Part shown: piece by piece, positions 20,701-33,539 of the stretch | How positions within the stretch are numbered: position 1 is the first letter of the stretch | Layout of the letters: each line of letters begins with the position of its first letter | Assembly (NCBI GenBank): GCA_030063045.1 | Contig: JAQSEB010000028.1 | Location: 248,001 to 312,000, forward strand | Length of the DNA stretch: 64,000 nt | Source: Pratylenchus scribneri | Taxonomy: Eukaryota > Nematoda > Chromadorea > Rhabditida > Pratylenchidae | Direction: 5' to 3' | Notes under the pieces: generated by a model | Databases searched by the model: none | The model's input: the letters and a program-made list of their open reading frames with translations, nothing else | What the model was told of the DNA's origin: nothing | Program-made: the position numbers and the translations under genes

Positions 20701-20949
20701 GCATTATTGAGTCAATTAAAATCTGACTGTAAATAGATTACTTTTTAAAATTGTCAATAAAACATATTTTTATATAAATTTGTGGCAGCCTTGGTTCATG
20801 CTCAATATTTATGGTTGGCTCCTCATTGGCTTCAAAAATTCTAATAATTTTTCTTTTCGTCAGAAAATCTTGAAATTATACCATCAGACGCAGTAATGAC
20901 TGCTCTAATTTTTTTTATAAAAATTTTTTTTTTGTTCGACTAAAAAATT

Positions 20950-23900
20950 TTAGTGAATTTTTTTAGAAGAATTAATGGATAGTATTTTTATAAATGGTGA
21001 TGTCTGATGCATTATTATTTCGTGAATTACTTTTATTCCTTCAATGCAAACTATTTCAATGACGATTCCTTGATAATCATCATTATAATAATTATGGCAA
21101 AAATATTCATCGATCTCCGCTTTTTCGCCTGCGCATTTATCATATAGCCAAATTATCCCATCTCGAATATAGCTATAGTTTCTTAATCCAATCAATTGCT
21201 TTGCTGATAACCCATCGAAATGCACCAAATCATTGTCGAAAATAAAGTGACTGTGAGTAAATTATTAATGGGAAATTATCATAATTTTATTGTTATTTTT
21301 GCTAAAAATTCCACGATATTTATTATATGAATCGATATTCTATAGTTCGTCCGGGGTCGATTCCACAATAGACAAAGGGCGGTGCAAATATGGGCGATTC
21401 CACAATGGTGCAAATATAAAGTTTTTGACTTCCAAAAAATCAGAAACCATTTTTAGACACCACAAATCTTATACCATTTTGTAAATCTCATCGAGGCGCA
21501 TCGAATAGTATATAATATGTTAGATTTTGTCCCAAAATAAGAAAGTTTAAAACCAAAACCTGGAAAAATGGTTTAAATGGTTTAATACTCTTTAATTTTA
21601 ACAAACCTCGACAAATTATATACTAATCGATGCGTCTTAATGAGATCTACAAAATGGTATAAGGTTTGTATGGTCTAAAACCAGTCTTTATATTTGCACC
21701 ATTGTGGAATCAACCTAGCACCTTTATAGTTATATGTATATAAAATATTTTTATATTAATCAACAATTATTTTTCTGAATATATTTATTATGGTTAATAT
21801 TGAAAATTAATTAATTCTAAAATTATCTACGGGCTTTGAGATTGACAAATAAAAATATCAGCTTAAATAATAAATGTTTTATAACTTACTTATTCGATAA
21901 TTGGCTTATTTAAATATGGTTGATTAGCCTATAAATTTAAATATAATCATAGTTTCTTGATATTAACCAGTTCTTTTGCTTAGAAATAAAAAAAGCTCTT
22001 GAATTTCATATATAAAATCGACAATTCTGCTAACTTGAATGGGCTATCCTCGAAGATTCTTGATTGTCTAGAAACCAAATTCTAATATCATTTATGTCTG
22101 AATTAAGATAAGACCATAAAAAAGCTATTTATGAACAATAAATTTACAGTATACTTATCGGTTATCCCTGGACAGATTTGAAAAAAATTTTGATATTTTT
22201 ATTTTATTATTCTTGATTAAATCGATTAAAAAAAATACTATTTTAGGGTTAGAATTATATGACCAATTTTGTGGATTAAACTAATTTGGATTGAAAAAAT
22301 CTGCCCAAGAATAGCCGATTAGTAATCAATTTGAATTCAAATATAATAAATAACGCGGAATTTTTCACTTAAATAAACATTTTTTTATTAGTTCTTTGAT
22401 TTCTTACTCTGTATTACGTTCATTGCATAGTACTACCCATCTGTCGAAATATTTTTGAAAAATAATTGGGTTTAAATTTTTGAGTTGATAAAGTGTGCAT
22501 AGAATTCTACCATTAATATCGATAAAATGAGCGCTGCATAATGTAAGTGATCTAATCTCCAGACTGATTAATGAGAATTCTTCAAAACATATTACACCAC
22601 CTATATTTGAAATATTGGGTACAGCAACAAGCCAAATCTAAATTGTCAATTTACATTATTTTGAATATTCTCTATTAGGGTTGGACAAAGTCGGATACTC
22701 GAACAAACCGAGGCCAATTTTAGGCTAAAAATTGGAACCGGAACCGATAGCTGAGAACCGAACAGAACCGGAACCGTACGGTTCCGTTTTGAACCTTGAG
22801 TGGCACTTTTTGTTTAAAATTTTATGCTAAAAAATTCATTTACGGAGGCGGGGCCACTTTTGGCTTAAATATCCCTCTACCGGGCCATTTATGGCTTACA
22901 AATTTTGTATGGCGGAGCCAATTTTGGTCAAGTTTTCACTCATGAGTCATTTAAAACTGAAATTTTTTCTTAAAATAGCATTTTTTGTTAACAATTTATG
23001 ATACTTTTAGTCTAATTTATTTCCCTGTTGGGCTTTTTTTCAAATATTCTTCATTTTATGATCATCGCCAAAATTTTTCCCTCTAGGACCTTTTTGGTAA
23101 ATTTTTTCCTTTGAGGTTTTTTATGAAGTGAGCCCGGGAGAAGATTTAGAAATTGCTGAAAAAATAAGTGAAAATATGATATTTGAACTTTTTTTGATTT
23201 TTTTTTCAATATTTTTAGAAAAAAAATTTTATTATTATTTTTCAAAAAAAAACGAATAACCGAGAGTACCGTAACCGATGATTTTTCAGGAATCGGAACA
23301 GGACACCTCGTTCTAGAACCGACTTTGTCCAATACTAATCCTCTACCTTCATTTGCGAATCAAAATTGAATAGCATTTGAGCACGACAACCATAATAATT
23401 TGGATATGAAAGCGTGCAAATTGGGCCAACAGAGAAAGGACCCAAGCGTATTTCAAATTCATCCAAATTCTTTCCATGTATTTGAATGTTCTTGTACAAG
23501 TTGGCCTCATTTTGTAGAAAAAATAAAATTTTATTAAAATCCTAAGAATGAAATTTAAAATATTATTTTATCTGATTAATTAAAAATTAATCTTACTTTT
23601 TTTCTTTTTTCATTTTTATTGTAGCAATCCATTTTTAAGATTTTCAGATCTTCAAATGTGCTTTTACTATTATTAATCAGTTTCAATTTGTCTCCATCAT
23701 ATGAAGTAGATTGATGTTGTTGCAAATCATTATTGTCTAATTTAATCTTTTTTTGCTCGATTATCTTGCACATTTCTTCTGTTGGATTACTTCCAAATTT
23801 CATCATTTTTGATGGAATCGAAATTCGACCTTTTTATTTAAATATAAGAATTGTTTTATTATAATTAAGCAATAACCTTCAGTAAATATCCTAATTTTAT

Positions 23901-24344
23901 GCATTGCATTCCTTCGCTGATGATGACGTAACATATCATTCAAATCCTTATCATTTCGCAATTGATATTTTATTGAGTCATCATCTACAAAATTTAATTT
24001 TAATTAATGTTTTAAAAATATTATTATAAACATATTAATTAATTATGACTTGCTTTAACCTAAATTAGTAGTAAACTAAAAATATGCCTCAAATGGCAGA
24101 TTCGTTTTTTATAGAATATTTTTTTATCTTTGAGTTAGATTTTAAATTATTTTTAAAAATTACCTAAATTTTTATAGAATAAATCGCATTCAAATTTATC
24201 ATTATGATTTGCACTTTCTAAACATTTTTGGCACTCATTGCGAAGTTCCTCAATGCTGGAATTTTCCAAAAAAATTGGAAAATTATTTCCGTCTGAATCC
24301 GTCCAAGTCAATTCTATTTCTTCTTCAATTTTTCTTTTAGTCAT
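20950..24344 (-). CDS. Gene B: unrecognised nematode protein, 415 aa, six exons
   Basis: Minus-strand exons 24164-24344, 23877-23984, 23597-23829, 23347-23541, 22408-22637 and 20950-21250 join in phase (1, 1, 0, 0, 2) to an open frame of 416 codons including TAA. The start is MTKRKIEEEIELTWTD. Exon 2 encodes KYQLRNDKDLNDMLRHHQ, with a weak PB1-like look. Exon 3 is Lys/Asn/Gln-rich and polar. Exon 4 holds FEIRLGPFSVGPICTL. Exon 5 starts IWLVAVPNISNIGGVICF and is hydrophobic-mixed. Exon 6 begins HFIFDNDLVHFDGLSAKQL and contains a Cys/Tyr/Asp-rich centre. No signal peptide or clear TM segment. Intron 4 carries a 663-bp hAT-like element starting just after the donor, and intron 5 a palindromic MITE. 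Exons 1-4 have homologues in gene A with conserved phase, which supports the model. Function unknown. The last two exons have no paralogue here and are less certain. Confidence 0.68.
21396..21711. mobile_element. Palindromic MITE in gene B intron 5
   Basis: The ends gattccacaatggtgcaaat and atttgcaccattgtggaatc are exact reverse complements. The arms contain 'cttataccattttgtaaatc...tcgaggcgcatcga', mirrored as 'tcgatgcgtcttaatgagat' and 'aaaatggtataag'. Internal sequence resembles the other palindromic family members (atatataatttgtc..., aattttaacaaa...). A partial duplicate of the left end lies immediately outside at 21360-21390. Confidence 0.8.
22675..23337. mobile_element. hAT-like element in gene B intron 4
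   Basis: The ends ttagggttggacaaagtcgg and ccgactttgtccaatacta are inverted repeats with two or three mismatches. Flanks ATTCTCTA (22667-22674) and ATCCTCTA (23338-23345) are a 7-of-8 target duplication. The 663-bp body has 'ggaaccggaaccg' near both ends and 'gggccattt.tggct' motifs like those in the 10210-11004 element. No transposase. Without it the host intron would be only about 40 nt. Confidence 0.75.
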
Positions 24345-25280
24345 GATTTCAATATAAATGAGAGTAATTTAAATCTTGATTAAAATTTAAAAATTGAAAA
24401 TTTAAATTTATAAAATTTTTGTATTAATAAATTTTTGTTTTTTAGTGCCATGCCAATCGAGGAAAAAAGAAAATTGAAAAGATGAGGATTGGGAGAAATT
24501 CGGTGGGAATTTAAATTTGTAATTCGTAATTTCCTCCAGTTATTCAATTTTTTGAAGACTAAACAATAATAAAATGATCAAATGAATGAAGAAATATTTT
24601 TGTGTCATTTTATAAATAACAAAGAAAGTCTTCCAATCCTCTCATAATACTCTACTATTTGCTGATATGTGGGATTAGTTTCTGGGAAAACAATTAATAC
24701 CCAATCATTTAAAATGATGCTTAATCTCTTTATCAAAATAGAGGAAAATGATTGAATGGCAAACAATGAAAATGATATTGATTTTTTCAATAGGGAAGAG
24801 AAATCGAAAAATGGGAAACATACGTAAATTTCTTTTTCATTTTTGTCATACTGTAGGGTCGACCTACAGCAATCATCCAGGCACAAAATGAAAATAATGA
24901 AAATGTTTTATTCCCGTGTTAATTTTTTGACCTTTTCCAAATATGATTATTAATTACAAGCGGGCACACCATTTCAAATTTGTTGAAACATAAACTAAGC
25001 TGAGAGAATGACAAAATATATAAAAATTTAATTTAAATCAATGGCTTTGTTAAAAATAAATTTAGTAAATATTAAAAAATATATTCTTAAATGTAAATAT
25101 TTTTCTTATTCATTTCATATTCTGCCTTAAATTGTTTTATTTGGAATCAAAGTAAATTGGCTTAATTAAAATTTTTGTCACATATTAATAATATATTTAT
25201 TTGCTTCAAGAAAAAATGCATAAGTGGGGGAGAGGCCTATGGCACTTCATTTCATTTTCTTCATCTTCCATTTTTTTCCA
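24345..25280. other. 5' flank of gene B and junction with the satellite
   Basis: Positions 24600-24945 match the flank of gene A (17640-17990) in order, with indels. From about 24950 to 25280 the sequence is unique AT-rich DNA. The satellite begins abruptly at about 25281 with no transposon or inverted repeat recognised at the junction. Confidence 0.5.
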
Positions 25281-26260
25281 CATGTATGGCCTAGAATCTG
25301 CATTAAAAATACTATTAGAAAAGATTGTGGGGAATAATATTAAAATTCTGAAGAGAAAAAGCGATTTAAAACTTTATTTTTTAAACTCATAGAAAATTTC
25401 AATTTCAAAACTTTCAAATAGATGTATGGCCTAGAATCTGCATTAAAAATACTATTAGAATAGATTGTGAGGAATGATATTAAAATTCTGAAGAGAAATA
25501 GCGATTTTAAATTTTATTTTTTAAACTCATAGAAAATTTCAATTTCAAAACTTTCAAATAGATGTATGGCCTAGAATCTGCATTAAAAATACTATTAGAA
25601 TAGATTGTGAGGAATGATATTAAAATTCTGACGAGAAATAGCGATTTTAAATTTTATTTTTTAAACTCATAGAAAATTTCAATTTCAAAACTTTCAAATA
25701 GATGTATGGCCTAGAATCTGCATTAAAAATACTATTAGAATAGATTGTGAGGAATGATATTAAAATTCTGACGAGAAATAGCGATTTTAAATTTTATTTT
25801 TTAAACTCATAGAAAATTTCAATTTCAAAACTTTCAAATAGATGTATGGCCTAGAATCTGCATTAAAAATACTATTAGAATAGATTGTGAGGAATGATAT
25901 TAAAATTCTGACGAGAAATAGCGATTTTAAATTTTATTTTTTAAACTCATAGAAAATTTCAATTTCATGAATTTCAAATATATGTATAGCCTAGAATCTG
26001 CATTAAAAATACAATTAGAATAGATTGTGGGGAATGATATTAAAATTCTGAAGAGAAATAGCGATTTTAAACTTTATTTTTTAAACTCATAGAAAATTTC
26101 AATTTCATGTATTTCAAATATATGTATAGCCTAGAATCTGCATTAAAAATACAATTAGAATAGATTGTGGGGAATGATATTAAAATTCTGAAGAGAAATA
26201 GCGATTTTAAACTTTATTTTTTAAACTCATAGAAAATTTCAATTTCATATATTTCAAATA
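25281..26260 (+). repeat. Satellite subdomain 1: edge monomers
   Basis: The first seven monomers. After the edge copy, monomers carry 'agaatagattgtg' (stop in the short frame) and 'gcgattttaa'. Copies 2-5 are almost identical to one another, showing recent local amplification at the array edge, where older diverged copies would be expected. Confidence 0.7.
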
Positions 26261-28920
26261 GATGTATGGCCTAGAATCTGCATTAAAAATACTATTGGAA
26301 AAGATTGTGGGGAATAATATTAAAATTCTGAAGAGAAAAAGCGATTTAAAACTTTATTTTTTAAACTCATAGAAAATTTCAATTTCAAAACTTTCAAATA
26401 GATGTATGGCCTAGAATCTGCATTAAAAATACTATTAGAAAAGATTGTGAGGAATGATATTAAAATTCAGAAGAGAAAAAGCGATTTAAAACTTTATTTT
26501 TTAAACTCATAGAAAATTTCAATTTCAAAACTTTCAAATAGATGTATGGCCTAGAATCTGCATTAAAAATACTATTAGAAAAGATTGTGAGGAATGATAT
26601 TAAAATTCTGAAGAGAAATACCGATTTAAAACTTTATTTTTTAAACTCATAGAAAATTTCAATTTCAAAACTTTCAAATAGATGTATGGCCTAGAATCTG
26701 CATTAAAAATACTATTAGAAAAGATTGTGAGAAATGATATTAAAATTCCGAAGAGAAATAGCGATTTAAAACTTTATTTTTTAAACTCATAGAAAATTTC
26801 AATTTCAAAACTTTCAAATAGATGTATGGCCTAGAATCTGCATTAAAAATACTATTAGAAAAGATTGTGGGGAATGATATTAAAATTCTGAAGAGAAATA
26901 GAGATTTAAAACTTTATTTTTTAAACTCATAGAAAATTTCAACTTCAAAACTTTCAAATAGATGTATAGCCTAGAATCTGCATTAAAAATACTATTAGAA
27001 AAGATTGTGGGGAATGATATTACAATTCTGAAGAGAAATAGAGATTTAAAACTTTATTTTTTAAACTCATAGATAATTTCAATTTCAAAACTTTCAAATA
27101 GATGTATGGGCTAGAATCTGTATTAAAAATACTATTAGAAAAGATTGTGAGGAATGATATTAAAATTCTGAAGAGAAATAACGATTTAAAACTTTATTTT
27201 TTAAACTCATAGAAAATTTCAATTTCAAAACTTTCAAATAGATGTATGGCCTAGAATCTGCATTAAAAATACTATTAGAAAAGATTGTGAGGAATGATAT
27301 TAAAATTCTGAAGATAAAAAACGATTTAAAACTTTATTTTTTAAACTCATAGAAAATTTCAACTTCAAAACTTTCAAATAGATGTATAGCCTAGAATCTG
27401 CATTAAAAATACTATTAGAAAAGATTGTGGGGAATGATATTACAATTCTGAAGAGAAATAGAGATTTAAAACTTTATTTTTTAAACTCATAGATAATTTC
27501 AATTTCAAAACTTTCAAATAGATGTATAGCCTAGAATCTGTATTAAAAATACTATTAGAAAAGATTGTGAGGAATGATATTAAAATTCTGAAGAGAAATA
27601 ACGATTTAAAACTTTATTTTTTAAACTCATAGAAAATTTCAATTTCAAAACTTTCAAATAGATGTATGGCCTAGAATCTGCATTAAAAATACTATTAGAA
27701 AAGATTGTCAGGAATGATATTAAAATTCTGAAGAGAAATAACGATTTAAAACTTTATTTTTTAAACTCATAGAAAATTTCAATTTCAAAATTTTCAAATA
27801 GATGTATGGGCTAGAATCTGCATTAAAAATACTATTAGAAAAGATTGTCAGGAATGATATTAAAATTCTGAAGAGAAATAACGATTTAAAACTTTATTTT
27901 TTAAACTCATAGATAATTTCAAATTCAAAACTTTCAGATAGATGTATGGGCTAGAATCTGCATTAAAAATACTATTAGAAAAGATTGTCAGGAATGATAT
28001 TAAAATTCTGAAGAGAAATAACGATTTAAAACTTTATTTTTTAAACTCATAGAAAATTTCAATTTCAAAACTTTCAAATAGATGTATGGCCTAGAATCTG
28101 CATTAAAAATACTATTAGAAAAGATTGTCAGGAATGATATTAAAATTCTGAAGAGAAATAACGATTTAAAACTTTATTTTTTAAACTCATAGAAAATTTC
28201 AATTTCAAAACTTTCAAATAGATGTATGGGCTAGAATCTGCATTAAAAATACTATTAGAAAAGATTGTGAGAAATGATATTAAAATTCTGAAGAGAAATA
28301 ACGATTTAAAACTTTATTTTTTAAACTCATAGAAAATTTCAATTTCAAAACTTTCAGATAGATGTATGGCCTAGAATCTGCATTAAAAATACTATTAGAA
28401 AAGATTGTGAGAAATGATATTAAAATTCTGAAGAGAAATAACGATTTAAAACTTTATTTTTTAAACTCATAGATAATTTCAATTTCAAAACTTTCAGATA
28501 GATGTATGGCCTAGAATCTGCATTAAAAATACTATTAGAAAAGATTGTGAGAAATGATATTAAAATTCTGAAGAGAAATAACGATTTAAAACTTTATTTT
28601 TTAAACTCATAGATAATTTCAATTTCAAAACTTTCAGATAGATGTATGGCCTAGAATCTGCATTAAAAATACTATTAGAAAAGATTGTGAGAAATGATAT
28701 TAAAATTCTGAAGAGAAATAACGATTTAAAACTTTATTTTTTAAACTCATAGATAATTTCAATTTCAAAACTTTCAGATAGATGTATGGCCTAGAATCTG
28801 CATTAAAAATACTATTAGAAAAGATTGTGAGAAATGATATTAAAATTCTGAAGAGAAATAACGATTTAAAACTTTATTTTTTAAACTCATAGATAATTTC
28901 AATTTCAAAACTTTCAAATA

Positions 28921-29900
28921 GATGTATGGGCTAGAATCTGCATTAAAAATACTATTAGAAAAGATTGTCAGGAATGATATTAAAATTCTGAAGAGAAATA
29001 CCGATTTAAAACTTTATTTTTTAAACTCATAGAAAATTTCAATTTCAAAACTTTCAGATAGATGTATGGCCTAGAATCTGCATTAAAAATACTATTAGAA
29101 AAGATTGTGAGAAATGATATTAAAATTCTGAAGAGAAATAACGATTTAAAACTTTATTTTTTAAACTCATAGAAAATTTCAATTTCAAAACTTTCAGATA
29201 GATGTATGGCCTAGAATCTGCATTAAAAATACTATTAGAAAAGATTGTCAGGAATGATATTAAAATTCTGAAGAGAAATACCGATTTAAAACTTTATTTT
29301 TTAAACTCATAGAAAATTTCAATTTCAAAACTTTCAGATAGATGTATGGCCTAGAATCTGCATTAAAAATACTATTAGAAAAGATTGTCAAGAATGATAT
29401 TAAAATTCTGAAGAGAAATAACGATTTAAAACTTTATTTTTTAAACTCATAGAAAATTTCAATTTCAAAACTTTCAAATAGATGTATGGCCTAGAATCTG
29501 CATTAAAAATACTATTAGAAAAGATTGTCAAGAATGATATTAAAATTCTGAAGAGAAATAACGATTTAAAACTTTATTTTTTAAACTCATAGAAAATTTC
29601 AATTTCAAAACTTTCAAATAGATGTATGGCCTAGAATCTGCATTAAAAATACTATTAGAAAAGATTGTCAGGAATGATATTAAAATTCTGAAGAGAAATA
29701 ACGATTTAAAACTTTATTTTTTAAACTCATAGAAAATTTCAATTTCAAAACTTTCAGATAGATGTATGGCCTAGAATCTGCATTAAAAATACTATTAGAA
29801 AAGATTGTGAGAAATGATATTAAAATTCTGAAGAGAAATAACGATTTAAAACTTTATTTTTTAAACTCATAGATAATTTCAATTTCAAAACTTTCAGATA
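28921..29900 (+). repeat. Seven-monomer block, copy 1
   Basis: The order of variants is ggg/tcagg/ccgat, then tgaga/acgat, tcagg/ccgat, tcaag/acgat twice, tcagg/acgat and tgaga/acgat/agata. The same order occurs 2,380 bp (17 monomers) further on. Confidence 0.8.
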
Positions 29901-31300
29901 GATGTATGGCCTAGAATCTGCATTAAAAATACTATTAGAAAAGATTGTGAGAAATGATATTAAAATTCTGAAGAGAAATAACGATTTAAAACTTTATTTT
30001 TTAAACTCATAGATAATTTCAATTTCAAAACTTTCAAATAGATGTATGGGCTAGAATCTGCATTAAAAATACTATTAGAAAAGATTGTCAGGAATGATAT
30101 TAAAATTCTGAAGAGAAATACCGATTTAAAACTTTATTTTTTAAACTCATAGAAAATTTCAATTTCAAAACTTTCAGATAGATGTATGGCCTAGAATCTG
30201 CATTAAAAATACTATTAGAAAAGATTGTGAGAAATGATATTAAAATTCTGAAGAGAAATAACGATTTAAAACTTTATTTTTTAAACTCATAGATAATTTC
30301 AATTTCAAAACTTTCAGATAGATGTATGGCCTAGAATCTGCATTAAAAATACTATTAGAAAAGATTGTGAGAAATGATATTAAAATTCTGAAGAGAAATA
30401 ACGATTTAAAACTTTATTTTTTAAACTCATAGATAATTTCAATTTCAAAACTTTCAGATAGATGTATGGCCTAGAATCTGCATTAAAAATACTATTAGAA
30501 AAGATTGTCAGGAATGATATTAAAATTCTGAAGAGAAATACCGATTTAAAACTTTATTTTTTAAACTCATAGATAATTTCAATTTCAAAACTTTCAGATA
30601 GATGTATGGCCTAGAATCTGCATTAAAAATACTATTAGAAAAGATTGTGAGAAATGATATTAAAATTCTGAAGAGAAATACCGATTTAAAACTTTATTTT
30701 TTAAACTCATAGATAATTTCAATTTCAAAACTTTCAGATAGATGTATGGCCTAGAATCTGCATTAAAAATACTATTAGAAAAGATTGTGAGAAATGATAT
30801 TAAAATTCTGAAGAGAAATAACGATTTAAAACTTTATTTTTTAAACTCATAGATAATTTCAATTTCAAAACTTTCAGATAGATGTATGGCCTAGAATCTG
30901 CATTAAAAATACTATTAGAAAAGATTGTGAGAAATGATATTAAAATTCTGAAGAGAAATACCGATTTAAAACTTTATTTTTTAAACTCATAGATAATTTC
31001 AATTTCAAAACTTTCAGATAGATGTATGGCCTAGAATCTGCATTAAAAATACTATTAGAAAAGATTGTGAGAAATGATATTAAAATTCTGAAGAGAAATA
31101 ACGATTTAAAACTTTATTTTTTAAACTCATAGATAATTTCAATTTCAAAACTTTCAGATAGATGTATGGCCTAGAATCTGCATTAAAAATACTATTAGAA
31201 AAGATTGTGAGAAATGATATTAAAATTCTGAAGAGAAATAACGATTTAAAACTTTATTTTTTAAACTCATAGATAATTTCAATTTCAAAACTTTCAAATA

Positions 31301-32280
31301 GATGTATGGGCTAGAATCTGCATTAAAAATACTATTAGAAAAGATTGTCAGGAATGATATTAAAATTCTGAAGAGAAATACCGATTTAAAACTTTATTTT
31401 TTAAACTCATAGAAAATTTCAATTTCAAAACTTTCAGATAGATGTATGGCCTAGAATCTGCATTAAAAATACTATTAGAAAAGATTGTGAGAAATGATAT
31501 TAAAATTCTGAAGAGAAATAACGATTTAAAACTTTATTTTTTAAACTCATAGAAAATTTCAATTTCAAAACTTTCAGATAGATGTATGGCCTAGAATCTG
31601 CATTAAAAATACTATTAGAAAAGATTGTCAGGAATGATATTAAAATTCTGAAGAGAAATACCGATTTAAAACTTTATTTTTTAAACTCATAGAAAATTTC
31701 AATTTCAAAACTTTCAGATAGATGTATGGCCTAGAATCTGCATTAAAAATACTATTAGAAAAGATTGTCAAGAATGATATTAAAATTCTGAAGAGAAATA
31801 ACGATTTAAAACTTTATTTTTTAAACTCATAGAAAATTTCAATTTCAAAACTTTCAAATAGATGTATGGCCTAGAATCTGCATTAAAAATACTATTAGAA
31901 AAGATTGTCAAGAATGATATTAAAATTCTGAAGAGAAATAACGATTTAAAACTTTATTTTTTAAACTCATAGAAAATTTCAATTTCAAAACTTTCAAATA
32001 GATGTATGGCCTAGAATCTGCATTAAAAATACTATTAGAAAAGATTGTCAGGAATGATATTAAAATTCTGAAGAGAAATAACGATTTAAAACTTTATTTT
32101 TTAAACTCATAGAAAATTTCAATTTCAAAACTTTCAGATAGATGTATGGCCTAGAATCTGCATTAAAAATACTATTAGAAAAGATTGTGAGAAATGATAT
32201 TAAAATTCTGAAGAGAAATAACGATTTAAAACTTTATTTTTTAAACTCATAGATAATTTCAATTTCAAAACTTTCAGATA
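31301..32280 (+). repeat. Seven-monomer block, copy 2
   Basis: Monomer for monomer the same variant string as 28921-29900. This indicates a segmental duplication within the array of at least 980 bp, at a 17-monomer offset. Confidence 0.8.
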
Positions 32281-33539
32281 GATGTATGGCCTAGAATCTG
32301 CATTAAAAATACTATTAGAAAAGATTGTCAAGAATGATATTAAAATTCTGAAGAGAAATAACGATTTAAAACTTTATTTTTTAAACTCATAGATAATTTC
32401 AATTTCAAAACTTTCAGATAGATGTATGGCCTAGAATCTGCATTAAAAATACTATTAGAAAAGATTGTCAAGAATGATATTAAAATTCTGAAGAGAAATA
32501 ACGATTTAAAACTTTATTTTTTAAACTCATAGATAATTTCAATTTCAAAACTTTCAAATAGATGTATGGCCTAGAATCTGCATTAAAAATACTATTAGAA
32601 AATATTGTGAGGAATGATATTAAAATTCAGAAGAGAAAAAGCGATTTAAAATTTTATTTTTTAAACTCATAGAAAATTTCAATTTCAAAACTTTCAGATA
32701 GATGTATGGCCTAGAATCTGCATTAAAAATACTATTAGAAAAGATTGTGAGAAATGATATTAAAATTCTGAAGAGAAATAACGATTTAAAACTTTATTTT
32801 TTAAACTCATAGATAATTTCAATTTCAAAACTTTCAAATAGATGTATAGGCTAGAATCTGTATTAAAAATACTATTAGAAAAGATTGTGAGGAATGATAT
32901 TAAAATTCTGAAGAGAAATAACGATTTAAAACTTTATTTTTTAAACTCATAGAAAATTTCAATTTCAAAACTTTCAAATAGATGTATGGCCTAGAATCTG
33001 CATTAAAAATACTATTAGAAAAGATTGTCAGGAATGATATTAAAATTCTGAAGAGAAATAACGATTTAAAACTTTATTTTTTAAACTCATAGAAAATTTC
33101 AATTTCAAAACTTTCAATAGATGTATGGCCTAGAATCTGCATTAAAAATACTATTAGAAAAGATTGTGAGAAATGATATTAAAATTCTGAAGAGAAATAA
33201 CGATTTAAAACTTTATTTTTTAAACTCATAGAAAATTTCAATTTCAAAACTTTCAGATAGATGTATGGCCTAGAATCTGCATTAAAAATACTATTAGAAA
33301 AGATTGTGAGAAATGATATTAAAATTCTGAAGAGAAAAAGCGATTTAAAACTTTATTTTTTAAACTCATAGAAAATTTCAATTTCAAAACTTTCAAATAG
33401 ATGTATGGCCTAGAATCTGCATTAAAAATACTATTAGAAAAGATTGTGAGGAATGATATTAAAATTCTGAAGAGAAAAAGCGATTTAAAACTTTATTTTT
33501 TAAACTCATAGAAAATTTCAATTTCATGAATTTCAAATA

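Larger units (their letters stand above)
26261..33240 (+). repeat. Satellite subdomain 2: 'acgat/ccgat' monomers
   Basis: Dominated by monomers with acgattt or ccgattt, gaaatgat or tcaggaatgat, agataatttc and ctttcagata. These variants are rare or absent elsewhere. They occur in ordered strings rather than at random, including a seven-monomer string present twice (28921-29900 and 31301-32280). Confidence 0.8.

Noticed and set aside
20755..20865. Possible first exon of gene C (TKRKII...)
   Set aside because: It resembles exon 1 of A and B only over about 15 A-rich bases, has CTG in place of ATG, and would need a 15-nt intron; kept only as a remark.
24605..24886. Minus-strand 93-codon frame upstream of gene B
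   Set aside because: The homologous flank of gene A (17640-17950) has indels that destroy the frame, so it is not conserved coding sequence.
25201..25392. 63-codon frame entering the first satellite monomer
   Set aside because: It is simply the monomer's short frame extended into unique flank by chance.
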